Source of the DNA: Emiliania huxleyi CCMP1516
Taxonomy: Eukaryota > Haptophyta > Isochrysidales > Noelaerhabdaceae
Direction: 5' to 3'
Assembly: GCF_000372725.1 (NCBI RefSeq)
Contig: NW_005199770.1
Location: 172,295 to 236,294 of the forward strand
Length of the DNA stretch: 64,000 nucleotides
Shown: one piece after another, positions 1 to 10,383 of the stretch
How positions within the stretch are numbered: the stretch's first letter is position 1
How the letters are laid out: every line of letters begins with the position of its first letter
The notes under the pieces: generated by a model
The model's input: only the letters and a program-made list of their open reading frames with translations
What the model was told of the DNA's origin: nothing
Database searches by the model: none
Translations under genes and position numbers: made by a program

Positions 1-46
1 TGCTCTGCGGTGGCGGTGGCGGTGGCGGGGGGGGGGGGGGGGGGGG
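1..46. repeat. GGTGGC / poly-G simple repeat
   Basis: The window opens with GGTGGC units that pass into a G run of about 20 bases. A second G run lies near position 220. No coding content is supported here. G runs this long could form quadruplexes and are prone to assembly-length error. Confidence 0.8.
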
Positions 47-326
47 TCTGCGGCGAGGAGGACCCAACTCCCCCGCGAAGATGACGACTGTGGGCGCGGC
101 GGGGAGCATGCCCTACAGGAAGGCGAAGTTGAGGGCGTCCGCGTCCGCGACTCCGAAGAGCTCGGCGAGGGCGCGGGCGATCAGCGGCATGGCGAGCACC
201 TTGGGGCCGGGGCGGAGGGGGGGGGGGGGGGGTCGGATGACACTGTGGGCGCGTGTGGCTGCGCAGGCGGTGCTAGGACGGGCTCTGTCTCCGATACGTG
301 ACCAGGCAGTGTCTCCGGGCAGTGTC

Positions 327-490
327 TCCGCTGTCTCTCGCCTTTCCACAGAGGACGCTGGTGCAAACCGCGGCTGTATCTAGGCTGTCTCTCGCATCTC
401 GGCTGTCTCTCGCGTCGCCGCAGAGGACGCTGGTGCAAACCTTGGCTGGTTCTAGGCTGTCTCTCGCATCGCGGCTGTCTCTCGCCTCGC
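327..490. repeat. Tandem repeat of about 77-80 bp, two copies
   Basis: The block that starts with GGCTGTCTCTCGC and contains the phrase CAGAGGACGCTGGTGCAAACC-like wording occurs twice in tandem, around 330-400 and 415-480, with small differences. It lies upstream of the debris described at 600-1155. Long open frames across it on both strands are repeat shadows and are not annotated as genes. Confidence 0.6.
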
Positions 491-599
491 GTGTGCGGCG
501 GTTTTACTGCAAGGGCACACGCGCGGTCCTGCCCAACGTCTACGCGAGCGGTGATGTCTGCGGACCTCCTCGCCTCGATGTCGGGTGTGTAAGGTCCTC

Positions 600-1155
600 G
601 GGAACAAGCTCTGCCCATCGTGCCGCGCCTTTGCGACGACCAGCGACGACATCATCCAACAAAAATCTCTCATCTCCACGACGCGCAGTGCGCCGCGCAG
701 GCACTCAAGGCCAGGCGCGCCGTAGCGGCGAACGTCGCCAAGCAGAAGACCTTCCAGAGCGTCATCGTCGACAACAAGGTCGAGGTCGCGCGCGCGGCGG
801 GCAAGGTCAAGGCGATGGCGGCGCGCGACGGGATTGGCTTTTGCCCAAACTTCAACCAGAGACCGCCCTCCCGTGCAAGACCAGCGCTCGCTGCCGCTAC
901 GCGCCGTGCGTCAACTTTGAGGCGCTACTCCACACCGCCTTCAAGGACACAGTCTACGAGCGCATGCCGAGCGCGGTCAGGCTGGGCACGAGCCGCGGGC
1001 GGCGCGCAGACCGGCGCGGCGGACGCGGCCGCGGCGGCACCAAGAAGGACTGGGCGAGTATCGCTCGCGGAGCCGCCCGCTCCCCCTACGACGGCGGCCC
1101 ACGCCTCGAGTCGAACGAGGCCTCGCTCTACGAGGGGAGCGACGAGGAGTTCTAG
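600..1155 (+). pseudogene. Unrecognised Arg/Gly-rich coding remnant
   Basis: The plus strand has two protein-like stretches in different frames. The first (about 650-860) reads as a Cys-containing, Ala/Lys/Val-rich helical piece. The second (about 860-1155) has a CKTSARCRYAPC Cys cluster, a conserved-looking FEALLHTAF segment, an RGGRGRGG nucleic-acid-binding-like tract and an acidic YEGSDEEF end with a stop at 1153-1155. They could be exons of one gene or decayed pieces. No good splice sites joining them were found and the family was not recognised. The RGG tract suggests, but does not show, RNA or DNA binding. Confidence 0.35.
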
Positions 1156-1248
1156 GAGCGGCCGCCGAGTTGGTGCCTGGGTGACTTGCTGATGAGAGCG
1201 CCTTCCAGGCGGGCAGTCGTGCCCCTCACCTAAGGTCATACGGCGGCG

Positions 1249-1476
1249 TCAGAGGGGGGGAGGGGCGCGAAGGGTGAACATGGAGGCAAGCAGGTGGTGG
1301 GCATGCACCTGGCCAAAGCCGGCGACCTCAAAGTTGTCGTTGCTTGTGCGGAGCGTGAAGGGGACCGGATCGGCAGCAGCGCGGGCGGCAAAGGCCGGAG
1401 AGGCCGGAGAGCCGTCCGACGGAGGCCGGTCGTGCATCGGCGCGTCGGCCGTAGGGGCCGTGGGGGGGGGCGGCAT
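1249..1476 (-). CDS. Small unknown ORF fragment
   Basis: A minus-strand frame ends with a protein-like stretch (VPFTLRTSNDNFEV followed by GFGQVHAHHLLASMF). The N-terminal half is Pro/Ala-rich and begins at an ATG near 1476. It is not similar to anything I recognise. The opposite strand is also open, so this is a weak call. It could be the 3' exon of a larger gene. Confidence 0.25.
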   Translation of the reverse strand: MPPPPTAPTADAPMHDRPPSDGSPASPAFAARAAADPVPFTLRTSNDNFEVAGFGQVHAHHLLASMFTLRAPPPL

Positions 1477-1619
1477 CCATCGCTGCGGGTCGTTGCGGGC
1501 CGACGATTGTGGACTGATCGATCGTGGCGGGCGGATTTCGGCTGGGACGTTCTACGGTTAAACAGTGAGCGTCGGCGCGGACACCAGAGACTTATAAGGG
1601 TAGATATAAACAACCCAAA

Positions 1620-2240
1620 ATGCGCCGAGGCGAGATCGGCGGGACGCCCGACCGGGCGCCGAAGACGCTGGACAGATGGCGAGACCTGTTCATCGACGAA
1701 CCCCGGGCACGCAAGGCATACTCAACGTTCCATCGCGAAAGCGAGATGTGGCAGCGAATCAAGGAGATCTACTCCGGCGAGCTCAAGAGACGCACGCTCG
1801 GGGGGTACGGCGGCGAGTGCGCCACCCAAGAGGACGCCGCCTTCACGCCAAACGAGAGGGGCAGCGCCATCGTGACTCATCGCCACGACGACGCCCCACC
1901 AGCGCCCACAGCGCACAGGGCAACTCTACTCCATCCTCGGGGTGGCAGCCGACGCGACGACAGATATGGTGCGACGGGCGTACAGACGGGAAGCACTGCT
2001 CTGGCATCCGGACAGGAACAGAGACGCACCAGCAGACGTGCAGAGCCGGGCGGGAAGCGAGATTCAAACTCGTGAACGAGGCACACGAAGTCCTAACAGA
2101 CGCGAGCAAGAGACGGGCGTACGACTCGAGGACACGAGGCCGCAAGGCACGAATGAGCCCAACAGACACAAAGGCTGCTAAGCAAGGCGGGCCTGGACCT
2201 CGCACAACGCCGAAGGGAGCTCGAGCTAGCCACCATCGAC
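1620..2240 (+). pseudogene. J-domain (DnaJ-like) gene remnant
   Basis: The stretch starts MRRGEIGGTPDRAPKTLDRW and continues with a charged helical region. A J-domain follows at about 1920-2130: QLYSILGVAADA (helix I), RRAYRREALLWHPDRN (helix II plus the invariant HPD motif), then FKLVNEAHEVLTDASKRRAY (helices III/IV). J-domains stimulate Hsp70 ATPase. The two halves of the domain lie in different frames with no convincing intron between them, so the copy is probably decayed. It sits directly upstream of, and on the same strand as, the reverse-transcriptase remnant at 2244-2940, and may belong to the same element. Confidence 0.55.
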
Positions 2241-2243
2241 CTA

Positions 2244-2940
2244 ATGCTGCCGAGCATCCAAGAAGTAGCCAACGACGAACGAGAATATGACCGCGCCAGC
2301 TACTACGAGCACAGGATGGAGGAAGCGGCGCGCCGCGGCGCCATCGAGTCTGTCTTGTTCTCCCTGGTCTACGCGCACGAGAGATCGTTGGGAGGGAGGA
2401 ACGCCCCACTCACGAGAGCCCAGGGCGGCAAACTCTCTCGGCGGTGACCATCGAGGAGACAGGTCGAGAGGAGCTCGTCTTCCAGCCAGCAAGGGTGAGG
2501 GAGGCCGTGAGGACACACATGGTCGCCCAAGGAAGGGGAGCCCCCTGCAGCACAGCCGGAGCGAGGTCCATGCTGGGATGGGCGGCAGCGAGGGGCACCA
2601 AGACTAGCGACCCGCATCCCGACGACACCGCAAACCCCACCGCATGGATCGATCGAATCTACACGACTCGGGCACTCCATAACGCGCTCCGCCGCATGCG
2701 GCCAAAGGGACAGGCCACGGGCATCGACGGATGGCCAGGGGTGCTCATGCGATGGGCCCCGATGACGGTGCAGCGCCAGTACCTGGCACAGCTCAGAAGG
2801 GCGGCAGCGGCCGACAGCTACCCGAACCAATGGCCTATCAGCCTCGTCACCCACATCCCAAAGCCCGGCAAGAGCACCTCCCGGCTTGACAAGATGCGCG
2901 ACCTGTGGAACTGCCCACACGGGTGGAAGATCAACACCCA
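2244..2940 (+). mobile_element. Non-LTR-like reverse transcriptase remnant
   Basis: About 160 residues resemble the fingers/palm start of LINE-class reverse transcriptases. RMRPKGQATGIDGWPGVL matches the K..GIDG.P block, and WPISLVTHIPKPGKS matches the W....I..IPKPGK block, followed by D..RDLW. The catalytic YxDD block and the C-terminal part are not present. The preceding 200 bases (2244-2447) encode a charged helical segment in a different frame. No poly-A tail or target-site duplication was found. Calling it non-LTR rests on motif spacing alone. Confidence 0.5.
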
Positions 2941-3484
2941 CATCCTACGGCCAGAATACGAGCGGGTGCGCAGGTCGGTCGTGCCGGGCTGCAACAGAGG
3001 ATCCTACCACGCAATGCCAGCTGGCCCTGCGGGTGCACTTCGCCCATGGCCGTGTGCTCATCCGGCGGCACTGCTTGCTGCATGGCCACAGAAAGACGCC
3101 ATTTTAGGTGCCATTGACGCCATTTTTGCACGGTGCTTTGCGCACTTTGCATTACGTATGGGACCACCTGCGACTGGGGCGGTCCTCGCATTCCAGCTGG
3201 CGTGGACGACTGCTGTCCTCCTGTTGGCCTGCTGGCTCCTCGTTCGAAGCTGAGCAGGTTGGTCCTCGCTGCAAAGCCTGCGGTTTGCATGTGTCGGACT
3301 GGTGGCGCAGCGCTGCACGCACTGCGGCGCGGATCCGTTTGACCCATTGCGCCCGACCGTAGGACGGGCGCGGTCGGTCGTGGCCTGGTGGCGGCACTCG
3401 CCTCCGGCCTGGCCAGCGTCAAAGCGAGTCGCCCAGGCTCCCTGCTGGGCGGCTCGCGTCAGTGTTTGTAACGGTTCGAAGAAG
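2941..3484. other. Stretch with no supported gene
   Basis: Overlapping short frames are open on both strands between 2940 and 3480, but none shows a domain, a usable start or codon-like composition. This may be further decayed sequence from the element upstream. Confidence 0.5.
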
Positions 3485-3490
3485 CTCTTT

Positions 3491-3532
3491 GTTCACGGTT
3501 CCACCGTGAACGTTCACGGTTCCACCGTGAAC
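3491..3532. repeat. Two tandem identical perfect hairpins
   Basis: Two identical 21-base units sit head to tail (3491-3511 and 3512-3532). Each is GTTCACGG, a five-base loop TTCCA, then CCGTGAAC, so each folds as an 8-bp perfect stem. Because the unit is itself an inverted repeat, the 42-base block can also fold as one long cruciform. This could be a protein-binding operator-like site, an insertion end or chance expansion. Confidence 0.85.
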
Positions 3533-3654
3533 AGGAGATTGGTCGAGGCTATGCACAAGCGATGCGCGTAGACTCCGTGTGGCTCTGGGCTGCAGCCTGT
3601 TGGAGAGCCGAGTCGCTTTAATAGCACGGCCGGGCACGGTCGTACCTCGCGTGC

Positions 3655-3775
3655 CCTCAGTGCGAAGAAAGAAAGAAAACAGACAAGGGAGGGATGGGAG
3701 AACGGCACGCCGCCACCACACAGGGATTTTAAGGAGAGGAGTGTGATGCGCTAGCCGTCGCCCTCATCTCAGCCA
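3655..3775. repeat. Dispersed repeat, same family as the ends of the 60.2-61.8 kb element
   Basis: A GAAAGAAAGAAAA run is followed by CAGACAAGGGAGGGATGGGA, then CACGCCGCCACCACACAGGG, TTTTAAGGAGAGG and GCTAGCCGTCGCCC. The same order of blocks occurs at 61650-61760 in this orientation and at 60280-60455 in reverse. This is therefore a solo or partial copy of a repeat family present at least four times in the window. Confidence 0.75.
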
Positions 3776-3797
3776 GCCTTCTTTTTCCGCATCTCAC

Positions 3798-3880
3798 GCC
3801 CTCCCTGCTCTCCCGCCGCCCTCCCTGCTCTCCCGGCGCCAACCCGGCCCTCCGTGCTCTCATGCCGCCCTCCGTGCTCT
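3798..3880. repeat. CCCTCC(C/G)TGCTCTC degenerate tandem motif
   Basis: Four to five copies of a ~15-21 bp unit containing CCTCC(C/G)TGCTCTC lie just upstream of an ATG at 3886 and about 170 bp upstream of the helicase start. The same motif recurs at 12176-12285 upstream of another plus-strand gene. It could be a promoter-proximal element or a mobile minisatellite. Confidence 0.6.
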
Positions 3881-4049
3881 CCACCATGTCCGCGTCGTCT
3901 ACGAAACCCGAGCGCCGTCCAGGACGCGACCACACCAGACTCGGCGCCTCTGAGACAGCGCAGGCGGCCGGCTCGCCCTTCGCCTTGCCGCCTCCTCCCT
4001 GTCAAGCCACTCACCCACGCCGCCCCTGCGCCGTGCTGCAGGCGCAACG

Positions 4050-7000
4050 ATGGCATCGTCACCTACCCACGCCGGCGAGACGGGCACGGCGATGGTCGTG
4101 TTTGAGCCGGCGACGGGCGCTCGCTCGCATCGGCCGACTCAGCCCGAGCAGAACCAGAACCTGCACAGCTACCAGCGCAACCTCCCGCGCCTCATCGCTG
4201 AGCGTGCGCTCTCCGTCGCGGTGCGTCGGCCTTGCCGCCCGATCCCGCACCGCTCGCTCTCTCTGACACGGCGGCCCGCACATCTGTACGCAGGAGCGAA
4301 TCCGCAACGCGGCATCCGACGGCGGCACGTGCCCCTCCCACCCCGCCGGAGGATGCGCGTGCACGCCCTCCCAGCGCGGTGCCGCCGAGTTTGCGCTCCA
4401 CCGCACCTCGGTCGCCGACCTCTGTCCCGGCTCCGGCAAGAGCTTCGCCATCCACCAGGGTTCGCCCACCCTGCGCGGTGCCCATGTCCCCAGGCACGCG
4501 CGCGCTGACGCCACTCCTCCCCTCGCCCCCTTCGCAGGCATCCTCCTCCTCCCTCTCGCCCTCGTGAGCCAGTCCTTCCCCGACGGCTGCGGCGTCGCGC
4601 CCACCGCCGGCCGCCACCTCGTCGTCTTTCCAAACAAGAGCAACGTCGTCTCGCTCCTCGCGGAGGGAGCGGACCTCGACGCGCGCTGCCGGCGCTGCGC
4701 TCGACGCGGCCGCCGGGCTCGCGACCCAAACTGCGACGCGTGCAGCCGCGAGGTGCCGCTCAGCACTGCTCAGCACTGCTCAGCACTGCTCCCCACCACC
4801 AGAGGACAAGGGCCCGGCTCTCTCGCTCCCGAGAATGACAAGTCCCGGCTTCTCCTCGCTCAGGTGCGCGCGTCGGCCGCGCGGAGCAACCTCTGCCGCA
4901 AGCTCGGCCTCAGCCCGGAGCAGGCGGTCGAGTACGCGCGCCGCATCTACGTCATTCCGGCCGGCTTCGACCCGGCCAACAACCCGCAGCAGGCGCGCGA
5001 CTTTGCCGAGGCGTGGGTCGTGCTCTGCACCGTCACAAAGGCGTGCCGCGCGTGCAACGCGGGCCACTTTGCGGAGCGGCACTTCAAGGCCCTCTGGATG
5101 GACGAGGCGCACATCGGCAACGACGCGAGCGAGGCGAACCGCGCGAGCAACGACGCCACCGCCGCCTGGTGGCGGCTGCAGACGGCGCTCCGCTCCTCGC
5201 TCGTCTTCGCCTTCACGGGCACGATCGCGCGCTGGATGCAGCCCGTCATCGAGGGCGGCGGGCTGCTCGTCCGGCACACGTACGGCGACCAGTACCGCGA
5301 GCGCAAGGCCGCCAAGCTCGTCGTCTCGACCCTCTGCACCAGCGGCCTCGTCCTCGACGGCCGCACCATCGGCGAGGAGCCGCTCAACGACCACGACCGC
5401 GTCCTGCTGCACACGGTGCGCCTCGCCGCGCTGCCCTCTCCGCCCTCTCTTCTCCGCCCCGACTTGCGCCGCCGCCGCCCACGCGCCCCTCCAGGACGAG
5501 CGCGCCCTCCGGGAGACAGCCAAGGTCTTCCTGCTCTCCCTGCTCGGCCAGCGCCAGCAGACGGGCATGATGCTGCTCGGCATGGTGTTCGCCAACATGA
5601 ACGTGAGCGGCGCGACGCCGATCGAGGCGCTCTGGCGGCTCGTCTGCCGCGTGGCCGCCCGCCTCCCCCCTGCCCGGTCTCGGGGCGGCGGCTCCGCATC
5701 GCCTTCGTCTATACCGCGGTGAGCAGCGCGGCGGACGCCGAGCCGTTTCGCGACTCGGACGCCGTGCTGAGCCGCTTCACCAACCTGGACTACGACGTGC
5801 TCATCGTCGCGCAGAAGGGCAAGCTCGGGTACAACAACCCGCTCATCAAGCTCATCCTCAACCTCCACTGCCACAGCCGCACCCTCGAGTCGCGCAACGT
5901 CCAGATCCAGGGCGTCATGCGCGCCATCCGCATACTCCGCCTCGACGACGCCTGGCTCAGGGCGGTCGCGCGGCGGCACGGCTTCTGGGAGGCGGTGGTG
6001 GCGTACGTCACGCCGCTGCTCGAGCGGAACGAGCACCAGGCCGCCACGCTCATCGAGCTCGACGCCCACTACGAGACGAACCAGGCCAACATCCGCCAGT
6101 GGCTCGCCGAGCAGGGCGCGTCCGAGGCGCTGCAGACGCAGTCGCTCAGCCTGCTCGAGCTGCTGCGCGCGGCGCCGCAGGAGGAGAGCGAGCACAGCGA
6201 CAGCACCGAGGGGACGGTCGTGGGGGAGGCGAGCAACGGCGACGGCACCGAGGAGGGGGAGGAGGAGGAGGGCGAGGAGGGGGGCGAGGAGGAGGGCGAG
6301 GAGGAGGACGACGAGGAGGCCGCTGCCCGCCGGCTCGAGGAGCTGCGGCGGCAGAGTGCGGAGGAGGCGCGGCTCGCGCGCGAGCGGGCGCGCCTCGAGC
6401 GCGAGCGAGCCGAGCGGCAGGCGGCGCGGCGCGAGGCGCGCGAGACGGCTCGGATCCGGCGCGAGCAGGAGCAGCTCAACCGCTTCCGCGCGGCGCTAGA
6501 GGTGCTCGCGCACGTCGAGGACGGCGCCGAGCTGCTGCTCGTCCGCTTCGCGCCTGCGCCCGGGCGGCAGCAGCTGTACGTGGTGCGCGGCTGGCGGCAG
6601 CGCCGCTGGGTGCAGCTCGCCCGCGCGCGCGGGACCACCGAGGTGGCGCTCGAGTACGACCAGACCCTGCTTCGAGTCAAGGTTTGCTGCGGGCGCGAGC
6701 AGTCGCAGCTGCGGCAGCTCAACCACACCAGGCTCCGGCAGCACTTCCGCGCCGCCGCCGCGCGAGGCAGGGCGCTGCCACTTCCGCCCACGCCGCAGCC
6801 TCCGCAACCGCAGCCGCCTCACCAGCCGCCGCAGCAGCCGCAGCCGCCACAGCCGCAGCCACAGCCGCAGCCGCCGCCACAGCCACAGCCACAGCCACAG
6901 CCACAGCCGCCACAGCCGCAGCCGCCACAGCAGCCGCAGCCGCAGCAGCCGCAGCCGCAGCCGCAGCCGCAGCCGCAGCCGCAGCCGCAGCCGCAGCCGC

Positions 7001-9045
7001 AGCCGCAGCCGCCGCCGCCGCCGCCGCAGCAGCCGCAGCCTCCGCTTCCGGCGCCACGGCCTCAGCCGCCGCAGCCACCCCAGCCGACTCCGCCGTTACC
7101 GCCTCAGCTGCCGCAGCCTCGGCCAGTCACGCCCCCAGTGCGGCCGGTCGAGCCTCCCGCAGCGCCGCGGCGGCAGCAGCAGCATGCTGTAGCCCTGTCC
7201 GCGCCCCTCTCGCTCGAGCGACTCGTCAACAACATCGCCGGCGGCGTGGTGGCCTCGGGAGTCCTCGGACAGCTCCGCCGCATCTTCGCTGCCGCCGAGG
7301 CGACGGGCAGCGCTGACGCCTTTGGCGAGCTCGGCGAGGTCCTGGACGGCATGCGCACGGACGGCGTGGCGGAGGCGGTTCGCGCGGCGCTGGAGCGGCT
7401 GCGCGACCGCGTGTCGGAGATCGTCGGCGGGGACGCGCCCAGCTGCAGCGTCTGCCTCGAGCACGTGGGTATCGACGCAGTCCGCCTGATGGGCTGCTGC
7501 TTCGGCGTCGTGTGCGCCGGCTGCCTTCCTCAGATCCCTCTCAACGACGGCCAGCGCCTCTGCCCGCTCTGCCGCCAGCCGCTGACCACGTCGGCGGTCG
7601 TGTCGGACAGCAGCTCGTCGTCCGAGTCGCCCGGCGGATCCGTCAACGGACCGGGCGATAGCGACGGCGACGCCAGCTCGGACGGCGGCAGCTCGGACAA
7701 CAGCAGTTCGAGTGGCGGCGACTCGGGCGCTTCAGGCGGCGGCGATGCTGGCAGCGGAGGCAATGCTGGCGGCGGCGACGACGGCGGCGGTGACGACGGC
7801 GGCGGTGACAGCGGCGGCGGTGACGGCGGCAGCGACGGCGGCGACGGCGGCGATGGCGGTGACGGCGGCGCAGCTGCAGACGAGGCAGCCCAGCACCTCG
7901 TCCCGCTCCTCGGCGCGCTGCGTGCGCTGCGCTCCCGCCCTCTCGACGAGCGCACCTACTCACTCGTCTATGTGCCGCTCATCCACGCCATCCTCGGCAC
8001 TGGCGAGTACGCAGCGCAGCAGGCGGCGTGGGCGTCTCACGACCCGCGCTGGGCGGTGCTCGTGGCCGACTACCGCGCCTTCCTCATGGCTGTGCCAGCG
8101 CTCGCCCGGCTCCTGCAGCCGGGCGCGGTGCGCCAGTTCAACGCGCGGCACGCGCCGGGCTGGCCGTACATCCACGCGGCGCCGCCGGCAGAGGCGCCCG
8201 CCAACGCGCTGCTGCAGCCGTGGCCGCTGCTGAGCGCGGGACTCGGCGTGACGCAGGAGGGGCTGCTCTCGCAGTCTCCGGCGCTGCTCGCGCGGCTGGA
8301 CGAGATGGTCGTCGGCTGGGAGAACGCACTCCACCTGCCGGACGGAGGCGGCGACGGCGGCGGAGGTGAGGGCGGCGGCGGCGGCGGCGACGACGGCGAT
8401 GGCGACGGCGGCAACGGCGGCGGCGACGGCGACAGCGGCGGCGGCGGCGACGACGAGGAGACGGGCGGCGGCGGCGACACTGACGGCGCATCTGGAGGCG
8501 GCGCGGCGCCGGCCCCCGCAACGCCGCCTCCCCCACCACCGCCGCTGAGCCCGCCGCTGCCGGCCGGCGCGCTGCTCAATGCGCCCTACGAGGTCGTGTA
8601 CTCCACGGCCACCCAAGACGCGCGCAGCGCGATGACGCTGCAGCTCGACCACGGGCACAGCTCGGCGCGCAGCCGCTCCGCCCGGCGCGTGATGGGCGCC
8701 GCCGCCGGGCGGGAGAACGGGCGCCTCTACCCAATGGTCGAGGCGGCGCTGCGCGAGCTCGGCTGCTGGGGCCGGCACAACCGGCGCTCCGGCTCGGCGG
8801 TCGTCGCCCGCATCCTGCAGGAGTTCCCCGCCGTCGAGGCCGAGTACCTCCGCCGGCGCCAGGACCCGGCGCAGCGCATGACGTCTCGCCTCAACGGCCT
8901 CCACCACTACGGCGACATGACGCGCTCGCCGTACCGCCTCGTCAACTTCGGCTGGGAGGACGGGCACGGCGACATGGCCTTCGAGGACGGGAGCGGCAGG
9001 GACCGCCCCTTTGCCGAGGCGGTGGTCTTTTGGCTCACCGAGTGA
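4050..9045 (+). CDS. Giant SF2-helicase-like protein with RING finger
   Basis: The start is the ATG at 4050. Clear introns lie at 4221-4293 (GT-AG) and 4460-4537, keeping phase; probable ones lie at 4753-4863 and from about 5416 to 5494. A join near 5680-5710 is unresolved. Order of parts: Walker A CPGSGKS (about residues 101-107), DEAH-type motif II (WMDEAHIGND, codons at 5098-5127) and FTGT motif III-like (5212-5223). Helicase-C-like RIAFVYTAV and DVLIVAQKGKLGYNNP blocks follow, then an acidic run, an Arg/Glu coiled coil and a long (PQ)n tract (about 6780-7130). A C3HC4-type RING begins CSVCLEHVG (7444-7580). Two Gly/Asp/Ser-rich linkers flank a ~150-residue globular segment, and the C-terminal domain ends FWLTE. 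This suggests an ATP-driven nucleic-acid remodeller with a ubiquitin-ligase-like RING, in the broad style of Rad5/SHPRH but not orthologous by order of domains. Substrate unknown. Confidence 0.75.
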
Positions 9046-9059
9046 GTCTGAGGTGCCCC

Positions 9060-9362
9060 AGGCGCACCGTTGAGCAGCTCGCTCAGCGGGGCGTGTACGG
9101 CACGGCGGCGGGGCCGGCCAACGAGTCGGCGGCCTCGTCCGCCATGACGGAGCGGGAGGTGCGGCGCGCGCTCGCCCTGCTCTACCCGCACCGCATCGGC
9201 CAGCCGGGCTTCACGCCGCTGACGGCGGGCTGCGGCTTCGCCCTCAAGGGCCTGTACGACAAGGCGCACGTCTGCCGGCGGCGCCGCCGGACGGGCGCGC
9301 GGGGCCGGCAGCCGATGGAGTACTGGCTGCCGGCGCCGCGCGGCGCGGGCGCGTTCGCCTGA
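9060..9362 (+). CDS. Possible last exon of the helicase-RING gene
   Basis: Directly after the stop of the helicase ORF, a protein-like frame runs from TVEQLAQRGVYGTAAGPAN through MTEREVRRALALLYPHRIGQPGF and KGLYDKAHVCRRRRR to the stop at 9362. A strong GTGAGT donor sits exactly at the end of the helicase ORF (9042), so the annotated TGA may be intronic. The nearest acceptor that keeps frame would make the intron only about 20 nt, which is implausible, so the join is unresolved. Alternatively this is a separate small protein starting at ATG 9144. Confidence 0.45.
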   Translation, partial: RRTVEQLAQRGVYGTAAGPANESAASSAMTEREVRRALALLYPHRIGQPGFTPLTAGCGFALKGLYDKAHVCRRRRRTGARGRQPMEYWLPAPRGAGAFA

Positions 9363-9927
9363 GGCGGCGAGGGGGCTGAGTGAGAGGGGCGGCCGCTCTG
9401 AGCCACGCAGTTGGGCAGAGATGTGCACGCGACGAACGCCCGCGCGTGCGGCCCTCATGTGCACAGAGAGGCGACAAGTGTGTCTCTGGCGCTTACTGAT
9501 GGAAGTGTGCAACATCGTTGTACTGCTGAATGCGCAAAAAATAGCACTATCGGTACGTTGAGCCCAGCGGAGCAGACGGCATCGGCCGCCGAGGGAACGT
9601 TGGGAAGAGGCACGAGGAGGGCGGCGACCTCAACCGACTATGGAGGACCCGTCGCCAGACGACGCAGGGCGGACGACGGGGAGGCGGAGCAGACGCGCAG
9701 GGCGAGACGAGGGAGGGAGCAGGATGTTGCGGAGATCAGCAGGAGGATGTACGACGAGATTAGGAGCAGCAGGGACCCGAGGGACCATGTGGAAGACGGC
9801 TAGTGCTAGTCCCCCATCGGGAGGACGACCCCGGCTAGTCGCCGACCACACCCACAAAGAACCCTGCACAAAGACCGCAGGGCGGGGACCTGTTCCTTTT
9901 TACCCATCTCCTAGTAGAGGTGTCCGT
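9363..9927. other. Stretch with no supported gene
   Basis: Open frames here lack domains or gene-like composition. The plus-strand frame 9640-9803 is Arg/Gly/Asp-rich but has no recognised features. Confidence 0.5.
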
Positions 9928-10048
9928 TTTATTTATTTATTTAGAGCCCAGTAGGTAAAGGGTGTGGAGCTGAACTCAAACCCAAGTAAAGGGAGCGGAC
10001 CGTGAGCTAACGGGATCCCACTCTGCGCCACCACCCCCTACATCCTAG
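9928..10048 (-). mobile_element. tRNA-derived SINE candidate
   Basis: On the minus strand, an A-box-like GGCGCAGAGTGGG (near 10030) is followed ~50 bases later by a B-box-like GGGTTTGAGTTC (near 9975). About 30 bases on comes a tail of (TAAA) units, seen on the plus strand as TTTTATTTATTTATTT at 9929-9944. Internal pol III boxes plus a short-repeat tail is the normal layout of a tRNA-derived SINE. Target-site duplications were not identified. Confidence 0.5.
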
Positions 10049-10129
10049 CTCATAGCCCCTAGCTCATAGCCCCTACCAGCGCGGTAGGCTGCACCCTTGG
10101 CGGCTCCTTTGTGTTTTGGAAAGAGACTC

Positions 10130-10300
10130 TTCTTAGCGGCTCCTTGAAGGGGTGTGTGTTTTTGAACGATTCTCTCCTCAGCGGCTCCTTGAAGGGGTGT
10201 GTGTTTTTGAACGATTCTCTCCTCAGCGGCTCCTTGAAGGGGTGTGTGTTTTTGAACGATTCTCTCCTCAGCGGCTCCTTGAAGGGGTGTGTGTTTTCAG
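10130..10300. repeat. 45-bp minisatellite, about 3.7 units
   Basis: The unit runs from GCGGCTCCTTGAAGGGGTG to ATTCTCTCCTCA and is 45 bp long. Because 45 is a multiple of three, both strands stay open through the array and give spurious 15-residue-repeat peptides. The first unit is diverged. Confidence 0.85.
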
Positions 10301-10383
10301 AAAGAGAAAGGGGAAACAATCAACCTTCCTTTGTTTAGCAAAACAAGGAGCCGAGCCCCAGTCGCCCTTTGACCCGCTCTCCT

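Noticed and set aside
6719-7078. Poly-alanine ORFs opposite the PQ tract
   Set aside because: Shadow of CAGCCG repeats in the helicase-RING coding strand.
10059-10338. Repeat proteins on both strands (FKEPLRRESF-type and LLSGSLKGCVF-type)
   Set aside because: The 45-bp unit is a multiple of three and stays open on both strands; no start context or domain.
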